Shown piece after piece: positions 15,488-24,118 of a stretch of 33,909 nucleotides of DNA. A program made the position numbers and the translations under genes. Within the stretch, counting starts at the first letter, position 1; each line of letters opens with the position of its first letter. The DNA is from an uncultured Spartobacteria bacterium (GTDB lineage: Bacteria; Verrucomicrobiota; Verrucomicrobiia; Chthoniobacterales; Terrimicrobiaceae), in NCBI GenBank assembly GCA_937919825.1, contig CALFPA010000105.1, positions 1 through 33,909 on the forward strand, in the 5' to 3' direction. Under the pieces are notes generated by a model that searched no databases, was not told where the DNA came from, and saw only the letters and a list, made by a program, of their open reading frames with translations.

Positions 15488-16921
15488 ATGGGCACCAAGG
15501 AACAACACATTTTCAAATCCCGCCGCGCCGCGCCCATTGACGCCGAAATCAGCGTGCCGCCGGATAAAAGCATCTCGCACCGCGCGGTTCTGCTCGCTTC
15601 GCTTTCCAACGGGCGCTGCGAGATCAGCAATTTCCTCGAGGGCGAGGACTGCCGCAGCACCGCCGCCGCGATGCGCCAGCTCGGCGTGATGATCGAATCC
15701 CCCGAGCCCGGCAAGCTGATCGTGGAGGGAATGGCGGGCCGGTTCACGAAGCCCTTCGGCGATCTCGATTGTGGAAATTCGGGCACAACGATGCGTTTGA
15801 TGTCTGGCATTCTCGCTTCGCAGCCTTTCCAAACGCGTTTGATCGGTGATGCCTCGCTCTCGAAGCGTCCAATGCAGCGCGTGATCGATCCCCTTCGATT
15901 GATGGGTGCCAAGCTTCACGCCGAAGGCGAAAAATCCTGCCCGCCGCTTGTGGTCGAGGAGAGCTCCGGTTTGCAGGGCATTACTTACCGGTTGCCCGTG
16001 GCGAGCGCGCAGGTGAAGAGCGCCGTTCTGCTCGCGGGGCTTTTTGCCAAAGGCACGACAACCGTGATCGAGGATGTCCGTTCGCGCGATCACACCGAGC
16101 GGATGCTCCAGTATTTTCTCGTGAAAGCGAAACGCGAGGAGGTGTGGGAAAATAAAAACTCCCCAAAACACCGCCGCCTTGTGGAAATCCGAACCACGCT
16201 CGAAGGCGGGCAGATTCCCGAGTCCATGGACTTCACGGTGCCGGGGGATATTTCCAGCGCGGCCTTTTGGATGGTGGCCGCCGCCGCCGCGCCCGGTTCC
16301 CGGCTTTTGATCAAGGATGTCGGACTCAATCCCACCCGCACCGGCATCATTGATGTCCTCGTTCGAATGGGTGCGCGCATCCGGGAAGTCATTGAGAGTT
16401 CCTTTCACGGGGAGCCGATCGGAAACCTCGACATCAAGGGCGGCAAACTCCGCGCCACCGAAATCCGAGGCGCCGAAATCCCGAATGTCATCGATGAAAT
16501 CCCCATCCTCGCCGTCGCCGCCGCATTGGCTGAAGGAACGACGGTAATTCGCGACGCCGCCGAGCTTCGCGTCAAGGAGACCGACCGCATTGCCGTGGTC
16601 GCCTCGCACCTCCGGGCGATGGGCGCCAAGGTCGAGGAATTTCCCGACGGCATGGCGATCACGGGTGGCGCTCCGCTCAAAGGCGCACGACTCCAGAGCC
16701 ACCACGACCACCGAATCGCAATGGCCTTCTCCATCGCTGGACTTTTCGCCAGTGGGGAAACTGTAATGGAAGGCACGGACTGCGTGAATACCTCGTATCC
16801 CGGCTTCGAACAGACCCTTCGCGTGATGCAAAAGGGCGGAAAAATGAAACGCAAAACCCGTGAACTCACCGGCCTCAAGGGGACGGGTAAACCTGCCGTG
16901 CGTCCAGCGGCCACCGCCTAA
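15488..16921 (+). CDS. aroA: 3-phosphoshikimate 1-carboxyvinyltransferase (EPSP synthase)
   Basis: This 477-residue enzyme joins PEP to shikimate-3-phosphate in the chorismate pathway. Visible signatures are PPDKSISHRA with Lys27, LDCGNSGTTMRL (residues 93-104), a DVGLNPTRTG-type motif before the second domain, and LRVKETDRI followed by DHRIAMAFS. It is about 40 residues longer than usual because of an internal segment near residue 220 (VWENKNSPKHRR) and a basic C-terminal tail after KRKTRELTG. Its stop overlaps the cmk start by one base (TAATG). Confidence 0.96.
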   Translation: MGTKEQHIFKSRRAAPIDAEISVPPDKSISHRAVLLASLSNGRCEISNFLEGEDCRSTAAAMRQLGVMIESPEPGKLIVEGMAGRFTKPFGDLDCGNSGTTMRLMSGILASQPFQTRLIGDASLSKRPMQRVIDPLRLMGAKLHAEGEKSCPPLVVEESSGLQGITYRLPVASAQVKSAVLLAGLFAKGTTTVIEDVRSRDHTERMLQYFLVKAKREEVWENKNSPKHRRLVEIRTTLEGGQIPESMDFTVPGDISSAAFWMVAAAAAPGSRLLIKDVGLNPTRTGIIDVLVRMGARIREVIESSFHGEPIGNLDIKGGKLRATEIRGAEIPNVIDEIPILAVAAALAEGTTVIRDAAELRVKETDRIAVVASHLRAMGAKVEEFPDGMAITGGAPLKGARLQSHHDHRIAMAFSIAGLFASGETVMEGTDCVNTSYPGFEQTLRVMQKGGKMKRKTRELTGLKGTGKPAVRPAATA

Positions 16922-17562
16922 TGGTTGTCGCAATCGATGGTCCCGCCGCCTCTGGCAAAAGCAGCGTTGCCCGCAAACTCGCGCGCAGCCTCGGTTTTTC
17001 GTATGTGAATTCCGGCGCGATGTATCGTGCAGTGACCTGGGAGTTGCTTCGCGAGCAGATCGACCCCGCCCGCCCAGATCGTGTGGAGGCGGCTCTGGGG
17101 AGGATGAAACTCGACAGTGGTTTTTCGGAAAATGGGGATTCCTACATTCGCATCAATGCCGAAATTCCCGATCTCGAACTCCGTCAAATCGAGGTGAACC
17201 AAGCCGTGTCCGCCTACTCAGCGATTCCGGCCGTGCGCAATGTCATCGGCCAGCGGCTGCGCTCCATGTGCCAGGGGCTCAATGTCGTGATGGAAGGGCG
17301 GGACATCGGCACGGCGGTCTTTCCCGACTCGCCGCACAAATTTTATCTCGACGCCTCCCCGGAAATTCGCCGCCGCCGCCGCGCCGCCCAAGGCCAGGAC
17401 GACAGCATTGAGCACCGCGACAAGCTCGACTCCACGCGCCGAGTTGCTCCGCTCTCCGTGGCCTCCGACGCCCATGTCATCGATACCTCGCACCTCGATA
17501 TCGAGGGCGTTGTGGCTCACATTGCCGGCATCTTGAAAGGGTCAGGCATTCCTGCGGAATGA
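16921..17562 (+). CDS. cmk: cytidylate kinase
   Basis: This 213-residue kinase phosphorylates CMP and dCMP. It has the P-loop GPAASGKSS (7-15), VNSGAMYRAVTW (substrate site), VMEGRDIGTAVFPD and the Arg-rich lid EIRRRRRAAQGQ. The order aroA-cmk-plsC is seen in many bacteria, though here rpsA does not follow. The gene is coupled on both sides: a 1-nt overlap with aroA and a 4-nt overlap (ATGA) with plsC. Confidence 0.96.
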   Translation: MVVAIDGPAASGKSSVARKLARSLGFSYVNSGAMYRAVTWELLREQIDPARPDRVEAALGRMKLDSGFSENGDSYIRINAEIPDLELRQIEVNQAVSAYSAIPAVRNVIGQRLRSMCQGLNVVMEGRDIGTAVFPDSPHKFYLDASPEIRRRRRAAQGQDDSIEHRDKLDSTRRVAPLSVASDAHVIDTSHLDIEGVVAHIAGILKGSGIPAE

Positions 17563-18173
17563 CGATTGTTTACAATATTTTCTACAACCTCGCGAAGCTC
17601 CTCGCGCGGATCTTTTTTTCCATGCGGGTCATCCACCCCGAGCGCATGGTCGAGTCCGGACCGCTCATCATCGCGGTGAACCACTCGAGTTTTTTCGATC
17701 CCCCACTCGCGGGCATTTGCAGCCGACGCGGGGTTTACTACCTGGCCCGTAAGACGCTATTGAAATGGCCATTTTTCGGCCCGCTCTTTCCAGCGATGAA
17801 TGTGATTCCTGTCGAGCGCGATGGAAATGACATGTCCGCCCTCCGCGAGGTCATCAAAAAAACCAAGGAGGGCAACGCCGTCGTTTTGTTTCCGGAAGGC
17901 ACGCGATCGCTCGATGGGGGCTTGCAACCCGCTCGGGCAGGGATCGGCCTGCTCATTGCCAAAACGGGCGCTCCGGTCCTGCCGATGCGAATTTTCGGGG
18001 CTTACGAGGCATTTCCGAAAAACGCCAAGGGCCTTCGCTCCACGCAAATCACCGTGGTGCTCGGCGAACCGATTTATTTCACTCCTGCGGAGGTTGAAAA
18101 TCCCTCCCGCGAGAATTATCAAATCCTCAGCAATCGGGTGATGGATGCCATCGCCGCCCTGAAAATCGAATGA
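17559..18173 (+). CDS. plsC: 1-acyl-sn-glycerol-3-phosphate acyltransferase
   Basis: This 204-residue PlsC-family enzyme makes phosphatidic acid at the inner membrane. It has the HX4D motif NHSSFFDP (His42, Asp47), VERDGNDMSALRE, FPEGTRS (111-117) and a later Pro-containing block (APVLPMRIFGAYEAFP). An N-terminal amphipathic or hydrophobic segment (residues 5-22) would bind membrane. It is coupled to cmk upstream and to a 51-residue membrane protein downstream, both by ATGA overlaps. Confidence 0.93.
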   Translation: MTIVYNIFYNLAKLLARIFFSMRVIHPERMVESGPLIIAVNHSSFFDPPLAGICSRRGVYYLARKTLLKWPFFGPLFPAMNVIPVERDGNDMSALREVIKKTKEGNAVVLFPEGTRSLDGGLQPARAGIGLLIAKTGAPVLPMRIFGAYEAFPKNAKGLRSTQITVVLGEPIYFTPAEVENPSRENYQILSNRVMDAIAALKIE

Positions 18174-18325
18174 TCTCCGAGGAAAAACTCTCTGCGCCGC
18201 TTCCCTGGCTTGCCGCCCTGTCCGTGTTGGTCTGGCTTGCGGTGGTGGCCTTGCAACTTTTCATGCCCTCAAGCTCCGTCGTGGTCGAAACTCTCCCCGC
18301 TCCGGCGCCGGCGGTTTCTAAGTAA
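18170..18325 (+). CDS. 51-residue single-pass membrane protein, unknown function
   Basis: This small frame begins with an ATG that overlaps the plsC stop (ATGA), so it is probably translated by coupling. Residues 1-10 are MISEEKLSAP, residues 12-32 form one membrane helix (LPWLAALSVLVWLAVVALQL, then F), and the tail is a short Pro/Ala segment ending PAPAPAVSK. The next gene starts 5 bp after its stop. Tight spacing on both sides is the main evidence that it is real. I recognise no family. A role with PlsC or with the 174-residue neighbour is only a guess. Confidence 0.65.
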   Translation: MISEEKLSAPLPWLAALSVLVWLAVVALQLFMPSSSVVVETLPAPAPAVSK

Positions 18326-18330
18326 TCCTC

Positions 18331-18855
18331 ATGTTCAAGGACCACGACTTTCATTACGCGATGGAAAACACCCGAGTGGTGATGGCCCCTCACAGCGCGA
18401 TCGAGACCTTTGGCACGACGCGGTTCCATTTCAATCTGGTGAGCGAATTGCTCGACGAGGTGGATACCGTTCGCGTCCGCACCGGCACCATCGAGGCGGA
18501 GCGGCCGCGCATTCTCACTGCTCAGCATTTCAGCAAGGTTCTCCTCGAGGGCTTCGGCGACGAGGCGCGCGAATTCGCCGAGTGGATGGAGTCGAATGCC
18601 TCGATGGCCAAAATCCTTCGATACGGATTTCAATTTCGAAAAACGAATTTCGCCGAAAAGATCGTGAAGGAACCGATGGATGCGGCGCTGGGGCGACTCG
18701 AGGAGGAGTTGAAACGCGGCGATGATCCTTTTGCCGCGCTGATCGCCGGGGTGGACGATGTCTGGGAGGTCTGCTTGTTGAAGTTCACCACAGAGATGAT
18801 CCAGCGCTCCGCCGGCGAAAACATCGCCGAGTGGAAACGGCGTGGTCTCGCCTGA
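18331..18855 (+). CDS. conserved-looking protein of unknown function (174 aa)
   Basis: This soluble, acidic, mostly helical 174-residue protein has no signal peptide, membrane helix or motif I recognise. Notable stretches are HYAMENTRVVMAPHSAIETFG, the segment ERPRILTAQHFSKVLLEGFG and the charged C-terminal part with FTTEMIQRSAGENIAEW. It starts 5 bp after the 51-residue membrane protein and so seems to belong to the cmk-plsC operon. The following LysM gene is separated by 51 bp. Codon use resembles the neighbours, so it looks like a genuine resident gene. Confidence 0.8.
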   Translation: MFKDHDFHYAMENTRVVMAPHSAIETFGTTRFHFNLVSELLDEVDTVRVRTGTIEAERPRILTAQHFSKVLLEGFGDEAREFAEWMESNASMAKILRYGFQFRKTNFAEKIVKEPMDAALGRLEEELKRGDDPFAALIAGVDDVWEVCLLKFTTEMIQRSAGENIAEWKRRGLA

Positions 18856-18906
18856 TTTCGGGGTTTCCATTTTCGGAAGCCTGCGGGTAGATTTCGCCTT
18901 TCGCTT

Positions 18907-19743
18907 ATGTTTTTGAAATCACTCACGATTTTGTTGCTCGTCGGGGGCATTCTTGGAGGCAGTGCCTATTTTCTCCACGAGCTTTATTACAAGGATAAGA
19001 AGCTCGATGTAATCGAGGAGACAGCCACGCCGACGCCCACGCCGGAGCCGACCCCTGATCCCTCCATCGCGGCCTTCGAGGCGATGAAGCCGGCCTTGGC
19101 GCAAAATACGATTCAGGCGCGCGATGCAGTCCTCCAATTCCTCGCCGCGCATCCGGACTCTCCGAAATCCGCCGAGGCTCGTGCGGTGCTTGGCCGAATC
19201 AATCTCGCCCTTTACCGCGATCCCGTCGCCACGCCGGCGAACATTGTTTACACTGTGAAAAAAGGCGACTCGCTCGTGCGCATCGCTTCTCAGAATAAAA
19301 GCAATGCCGAGTTGATCTACTGGGGGAATGGGCTCAGCTCGATCAATCTCCAGATCGGCCAGCAATTGCTCGTGCCTCAATTCGAGGCCGCTCTCGTGGT
19401 GGACCGCGCGAATTCGACGGTCACGATTTTCAACAACGGAGAGTTCTTCAAGGAATACCCCGCCGTTTCTCTCCAGATCGCCGGCACGAGCGCGATCGAA
19501 ACCAAAGTCGTGGATCGCATGGCGCGCAAGGGGGAGGTTCGTGTGCCGTTTGGTCACAAAGATTATGGCGACACCGAGCGATTTGTCCTCCTCGGGGCTG
19601 GCGGTGCCACGATCAAGCCGACTCCAGCAGCACACGCCGACGGCTCCGCGCCGGTCATGCCAGCTGGAATTGTGCTCAAGCCCGAGGATTTCAGTGAAAT
19701 CTATGTGCTCGTGAAAACCGGAACCCCCGTCACCATCAACTGA
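18907..19743 (+). CDS. membrane-anchored LysM protein with a degenerate L,D-transpeptidase (YkuD-like) domain
   Basis: This is a 278-residue periplasm-facing protein. It has an N-terminal anchor (residues 5-24), a Thr-Pro linker (40-52), a short helical part (54-103), a LysM domain (114-157, VYTVKKGDSLVRIASQN) and a C-terminal domain (about 162-278). That last domain follows the YkuD pattern (VVDRANSTVTIFNNGEFFKEYP at its start, LVKTGTPVTI at its end). The catalytic 'SHGCIRL' motif reads MPAGIVLKP (251-259), and the whole protein contains no Cys. It therefore probably binds peptidoglycan without cross-linking it. accA follows 6 bp downstream. Confidence 0.82.
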   Translation: MFLKSLTILLLVGGILGGSAYFLHELYYKDKKLDVIEETATPTPTPEPTPDPSIAAFEAMKPALAQNTIQARDAVLQFLAAHPDSPKSAEARAVLGRINLALYRDPVATPANIVYTVKKGDSLVRIASQNKSNAELIYWGNGLSSINLQIGQQLLVPQFEAALVVDRANSTVTIFNNGEFFKEYPAVSLQIAGTSAIETKVVDRMARKGEVRVPFGHKDYGDTERFVLLGAGGATIKPTPAAHADGSAPVMPAGIVLKPEDFSEIYVLVKTGTPVTIN

Positions 19744-19749
19744 CAAGCC

Positions 19750-20706
19750 ATGAACAAGCAGACCCTGGATTTTGAAAAACCAATCGTCGAACTCGAGCAA
19801 AAGCTCGGGGAGTTGCTCCGCCAATCCGAGGAGCGCAAAATCGATCTCCGAAGCGAGATCGAGAGCATGCAGCGCAAAATCGAGGCCACCCGCGAGAGGG
19901 TTTACGGGAGCCTGACCGCTTGGCAGCGGGTGCAAATCTCGCGCCACATCGCGCGCCCTTTCTTCCTCGATTATGTCCGGATGGCCTGCACCGATTTTGT
20001 GGAACTCAAGGGCGACCGGCTTTTCGGGGATGATGCCTCCATGCCTGGCGGTCTGGCCACGATTGGCGGCATTCGTTGTGTGGTGATCGGCCAGCAAAAA
20101 GGGCGCGACATGAAGGAAAACCTCCTTCGCAATTTCGGGAGCCCGCACCCGGAGGGTTACCGCAAGGCCCTTCGCCTTATGCGCATGGCGGAGAAGTTTG
20201 GATTCCCGTTTGTGGCCTTTATCGACACGCCAGGCGCGTATCCCGGAATCGGGGCCGAAGAGCGTCACATCGCCGAGGCGATCGCTGTGAACATCCGAGA
20301 CATGATGACCCTGCGGACTCCGATTATTTCCATCGTGATTGGCGAAGGTGGCTCCGGCGGTGCGTTGGGGATCGGCGTGGCCGACCGTGTGCTCATGCTC
20401 GAAAATGCCTACTACTCGGTGATCAGTCCTGAGGGGTGCGCAGCGATTCTTTGGAAGCATCGCAAACACGCTCCCGAAGCCGCTGAGGCTCTTAAACTCT
20501 GTGCTCCTGATCTTGTGAAAATGGGCCTCGTGGACGGCGTGATTCCCGAGCCGGCCGGCGGCGCCCATTGCGATCCTGAACAGGCCGCAGACAACATCCG
20601 GGCGACAATCGAAAAAGAACTCCAAGTCCTCTCCAAGACCCCGATCGAAAAACTCCTTTCGAGCCGCTACGAAAAATTCCGCCGAATGGGAGTCTTCGAG
20701 GAGTAA
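19750..20706 (+). CDS. accA: acetyl-CoA carboxylase, carboxyltransferase subunit alpha
   Basis: This 318-residue AccA, with AccD, transfers carboxyl from biotin to acetyl-CoA to give malonyl-CoA for fatty acid synthesis. Its length matches the family (about 319). Typical stretches are the N-terminal FEKPIVELEQKLGEL, ALRLMRMAEKFGFPFVAFID (starting near residue 140), TPGAYPGIGAEERH, GEGGSGGALGIGVAD and YSVISPEGCAAILW. No accD is in the window. It lies between a cell-wall-binding protein and an LPS-transport permease, a position that fits a general envelope-synthesis operon. Confidence 0.96.
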   Translation: MNKQTLDFEKPIVELEQKLGELLRQSEERKIDLRSEIESMQRKIEATRERVYGSLTAWQRVQISRHIARPFFLDYVRMACTDFVELKGDRLFGDDASMPGGLATIGGIRCVVIGQQKGRDMKENLLRNFGSPHPEGYRKALRLMRMAEKFGFPFVAFIDTPGAYPGIGAEERHIAEAIAVNIRDMMTLRTPIISIVIGEGGSGGALGIGVADRVLMLENAYYSVISPEGCAAILWKHRKHAPEAAEALKLCAPDLVKMGLVDGVIPEPAGGAHCDPEQAADNIRATIEKELQVLSKTPIEKLLSSRYEKFRRMGVFEE

Positions 20707-20724
20707 ACCGCGATTCCGCCCCGG

Positions 20725-21834
20725 ATGAGGATTTTTGACCGTTATGTAGCTTCCAGTGTGCTGGTGACAGCATTCATGGGCGTCTTGATTCTCAGCCTCG
20801 TCCTGGTTCTCGGGAATATTTTCAAGGAGCTCTTGAATGTCCTCGTCAATAACCCGGATGTCCCAATTTTAACCGTTCTGGCTTTCATGGCGCTCGTATT
20901 GCCATTTTCGCTGACCTTCACGATTCCGTGGGGCTTTCTCACCGCGATCCTCCTGGTGTTCGGTCGCATGTCCGCGGACAGCGAGTTGATCGCGCTGAAG
21001 TCGAACGGCATCAGCGTGCCGCGCATTTGCGTTCCGGTTTTCCTTATGGCGATCCTTCTCACGGGTGTTTGTTTTTGGATCAATATCGAAGTCGCCCCCC
21101 GCGCCGAACAGGCCATGAATCGAGCGATCGTCGATATCGCCACGAGCAATCCCACCGCACTTTTCCGGGCGGATGAGATTGTCGAAGCCTTTCCGGACCG
21201 ACGCGTCTATGTCGGCGGCAAGGATGGCGACCGCTTAAAAAATATCCTTGTCTTCGAGATGGATGAGGACTTCCGGCCCACCAAAATGATCCATGCAATG
21301 GAGGGCGAGTTGACGCCCGACATCAAAAACTCGCGGCTTCTTCTCCGGTTGTTCGACGCGAGATTCGAGCAGCGCGACTCGAAAAATCCGAGTGATCTCA
21401 CGAAAATCCAGCAGGGTATTGTCATGCAGGAGGGAGTTTTTCCTCTCGCTCTCGACCGTTTTTTCAAAAACTTCCAAAAAAATCGCAGACTTAGTTCTTA
21501 CACGCTTGCCGAGTTGGTAGAGCTGATCAAAACGCTAGAGGGTATTAAACGTCTCGAGGCGCTTGTGGAGCTGAATAAACGCTTCTCCACCTCGCTTTCC
21601 TGCATCGCCTTCGCCCTGATCGCGATTCCGCTTGGCATCACGACGCACCGGAAGGAAACCTCGGTGGGATTTGCGCTCAGTCTCATCGTGGCTTTCAGTT
21701 ATTTCTTTTTTATTCTGATGGCCGACACCTTTCGCGGAAAAGCCGAAGCCTTTCCCCAGGTGCTGATCTGGATTCCGAATCTCGTATTTTTCGGGCTCGG
21801 CACGGTGCTGTTCTTCCGCTTGTCGAAACGCTGA
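20725..21834 (+). CDS. LptF/LptG-family LPS export permease
   Basis: This 369-residue inner-membrane protein is of the YjgP/YjgQ family. An N-terminal group of helices (MRIFDRYVASSVLVTAFMG.., FTIPWGFLTAILLVFGRMSAD), a periplasmic beta-rich domain (about residues 130-250) and C-terminal helices (FALIAIPLGITTHR, VLIWIPNLVFFGLGTVLFF) give the normal LptF/G layout. With LptB it extracts LPS from the inner membrane. Only one member is present here and the F versus G assignment is not clear. It starts 18 bp after accA and ends 3 bp before the hydrolase gene. Confidence 0.9.
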   Translation: MRIFDRYVASSVLVTAFMGVLILSLVLVLGNIFKELLNVLVNNPDVPILTVLAFMALVLPFSLTFTIPWGFLTAILLVFGRMSADSELIALKSNGISVPRICVPVFLMAILLTGVCFWINIEVAPRAEQAMNRAIVDIATSNPTALFRADEIVEAFPDRRVYVGGKDGDRLKNILVFEMDEDFRPTKMIHAMEGELTPDIKNSRLLLRLFDARFEQRDSKNPSDLTKIQQGIVMQEGVFPLALDRFFKNFQKNRRLSSYTLAELVELIKTLEGIKRLEALVELNKRFSTSLSCIAFALIAIPLGITTHRKETSVGFALSLIVAFSYFFFILMADTFRGKAEAFPQVLIWIPNLVFFGLGTVLFFRLSKR

Positions 21835-21837
21835 ACC

Positions 21838-22857
21838 ATGACGCCACGCCGCCTCCTGCTGAGGATTTTGTTTCTGGTCGCCGTGCTGGCGCTCTTGCTC
21901 CTTGGTGGATACTTCGCGTGGTTCCAATCCTGGCGCGCCGGTCAAATGCTCGACCTGGCCGCTCGTTCGGAAGTGGTGAAACTTCCCGCTGGGGAAATGG
22001 AATTCGCCGTGCGCGGATCCGGCGAGCCAGTCCTGATTTTTCACTCGGCTCCCGGCGGCTACGATCAGGCCCTCGCCCTCGGCGGTTTTTTAGAGGACGA
22101 GGGTTTCCAAATCATCGCGCCTTCCCGCCCGGGCTATCTCCGAACCCCTCTATCCACTGGCCCTGCGCCGGAAAACCAAGCCGAAGCGGTCGCCCAACTT
22201 CTGGACTATCTGGAAATTTCCCAAGCCTCCGTCATCGGGCTCGGTTGGGGAGCCTCGGCCGCGATCGAGTTTGCAAAAAATTTCCCGGATCGAGCCTCGG
22301 CGTTGGTGCTGGTTTCCGCCGCCACTTCGGAAACTCCGCCCGCCGCTGGCATTCCATTTCCCCAGGTTCTGGCTGATCAAGTCGGAGGCGATGCGGCTTC
22401 GGATTGGTTTTTAAAAAATGCGGCTCGCGATCCCGAGAGAATTCTCGGAACGGCGTTTGATCTCACCTCCTCGGGTGGTCCCGTCGAGCGCCTGGCTTGG
22501 ATCGACAGTGTTCTTCAAGAACCCTCCGAGCTTGAGTTATTCCAAGACCTTCTCTCCTCGCTCGCTCCGCCATCGTCGCGAGAAATTGGAATGGAAAACG
22601 ACCTCGCTCAACCCTTGCTCTCGATCCGATCATTGAAGACGCCCGCGCTTCTCGTTCAGGGAGCGAGCGACAAGGTGGTGCCGGCTGGATCGGGCGATCG
22701 CTCCCGTTTTGCTCCCGCTGAGGTTTTAACGCTGCCAAGCCAAGGCCACCTCGTTCTGCTCGGGCGCGGTGCGGCTGAAGCCTCTCAGCGCGTTGTCGAT
22801 TTTTTGCGCCTTCACCCTTCCGCTGGAACTCCCGATGATTCGACCGATGGCAAATAA
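21838..22857 (+). CDS. membrane-anchored alpha/beta-hydrolase-fold protein lacking the nucleophile Ser
   Basis: This 339-residue protein has an N-terminal membrane anchor (residues 8-29) and an alpha/beta-hydrolase domain from about residue 55. The oxyanion strand (VLIFHSAPGGYDQ), the acid in QGASDKVVP (Asp278) and the His in SQGHLVLLG (His304) are in place. The nucleophile elbow reads GLGWG (134-138) instead of GxSxG, with Gly136 at the Ser position. It is therefore probably not a serine hydrolase, unless another residue serves. The gene's 3' end overlaps the M16 peptidase start. Confidence 0.82.
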   Translation: MTPRRLLLRILFLVAVLALLLLGGYFAWFQSWRAGQMLDLAARSEVVKLPAGEMEFAVRGSGEPVLIFHSAPGGYDQALALGGFLEDEGFQIIAPSRPGYLRTPLSTGPAPENQAEAVAQLLDYLEISQASVIGLGWGASAAIEFAKNFPDRASALVLVSAATSETPPAAGIPFPQVLADQVGGDAASDWFLKNAARDPERILGTAFDLTSSGGPVERLAWIDSVLQEPSELELFQDLLSSLAPPSSREIGMENDLAQPLLSIRSLKTPALLVQGASDKVVPAGSGDRSRFAPAEVLTLPSQGHLVLLGRGAAEASQRVVDFLRLHPSAGTPDDSTDGK

Positions 22858-24118
22858 AACCCGGCTCACCAAACTCCCCGGCGGCCTTCGCGTCGCCACC
22901 TGCGAAATGCCCCACGCCGAAACGGCTTCGATGGGTGTTTGGGCTTCGGTGGGAGGTCGCCACGAACCGGCAAAACTCAACGGCATCTCGCACTTCATCG
23001 AGCACATGCTTTTTAAAGGAACCGCCCGCCGCTCCGCCCGACGAATCATGGAAGATATCGAGGGGGTGGGGGGCGACATGAATGCTTTCACGGCTGAAGA
23101 GCGGACATGTTACTACGCCACGGCGGCGGCCGAGCACTTCCCTCGCGTGTGTGATGTGCTTTGCGATCTCTACATGAATCCTCGCCTGGCACCCCGAGAC
23201 ATTGACCGCGAGCGGGGCGTTATCGCCGAAGAAATTTTGATGTATCAAGACGAGCCGTCCTCGCTAGTGGAGGAATTGCTCGAGGGAAAATTCTGGGAGG
23301 GCCATCCGCTCGGAAGGCCGATCACCGGCACTCTGCAAACCATCGAAGCGATGGATGCCGAGGCATTCCGCGCCTATCGGGCATCGCACTACAATGCCGC
23401 CAGCACGGTGGTGACTGCCGCCGGCAAAGTGGATCACGACAAAGTGGTGGATTCCGTCGCGCGGCTTTTAGAGGGGCTTTCCAAAAGCAAGCCGCCTGCG
23501 GCAAAACGATGCCCCGCCCCGACCGAGTCACCGCGAATCGCCACGATCGACCGCGACATCCAACAGACGCAGCTCTCGCTGGCATTTCCAGGATTCAGTC
23601 ATTGCGACGAGCGCCGATACGCCGCGCTTCTTCTACATGTCGTTCTCGGGGCGAACGCCACTTCGCGGCTGTTCCAAGAACTCCGCGAGAAACGCGGCCT
23701 CTGCTACTCGGTGAGTTCGCACATCCTCACTCTCAACGATGGCGGCTACCTCGGCGTCTCCGCCGGACTCGATCGTCGCAATATCGAGAAATCCCTTTCG
23801 ATCGTGCTTGCCCAGTGCGAGTCGCTTTCCAAAAAAAATCTCCCGGCAGCGGAACTCCGCCGCGCCAAGGAATACTCGATCGGGTCCGCGCGAATGTCGT
23901 TGGAACGGGCCTCCAGCCAGAACATGCGGCTCGGCGGTTCGATCCTCGCCCACGGCGAAATCATCGAGCCCGATGTCGTGAACGAACGAATCCGCCGGGT
24001 GACTGCCGATGAAATCCGCGAAGCCGCCCGTCAAATCCTCGATCCATCCCGCCTCACGTTAGCGATCGTTGGACCCAATCCTGATGTGAAGATGCTTCGT
24101 CGTCTTCTTAATGCATGA
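22847..24118 (+). CDS. M16-family zinc peptidase (processing-peptidase-like)
   Basis: This 423-residue peptidase has the inverted zinc motif HFIEH (residues 49-53) and the downstream Glu ligand region in NAFTAEERTCYYA. Typical later parts are HPLGRPITGT, ATSRLFQELREKRGLCYSV and a C-terminal IVGP. Single-domain-pair M16B enzymes of this size cleave small peptides or leader sequences. The ATG at 22847 (MANKTRLTKLPGGLRVAT) is preferred, with ATG 22835 and an upstream frame to 22769 also open. It overlaps the hydrolase gene by 11 nt and the HAD gene by 4 nt (ATGA). Confidence 0.92.
   Translation: MANKTRLTKLPGGLRVATCEMPHAETASMGVWASVGGRHEPAKLNGISHFIEHMLFKGTARRSARRIMEDIEGVGGDMNAFTAEERTCYYATAAAEHFPRVCDVLCDLYMNPRLAPRDIDRERGVIAEEILMYQDEPSSLVEELLEGKFWEGHPLGRPITGTLQTIEAMDAEAFRAYRASHYNAASTVVTAAGKVDHDKVVDSVARLLEGLSKSKPPAAKRCPAPTESPRIATIDRDIQQTQLSLAFPGFSHCDERRYAALLLHVVLGANATSRLFQELREKRGLCYSVSSHILTLNDGGYLGVSAGLDRRNIEKSLSIVLAQCESLSKKNLPAAELRRAKEYSIGSARMSLERASSQNMRLGGSILAHGEIIEPDVVNERIRRVTADEIREAARQILDPSRLTLAIVGPNPDVKMLRRLLNA

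Noticed and set aside
15332-16933. 533-codon open frame on the minus strand
   Set aside because: It is antisense to aroA and the end of tyrA, with low-complexity His/Gly/Arg-rich translation.
18919-20625. 568-codon open frame on the minus strand
   Set aside because: It is antisense to the LysM and accA genes, both of which have clear family motifs. It is a high-GC shadow frame.
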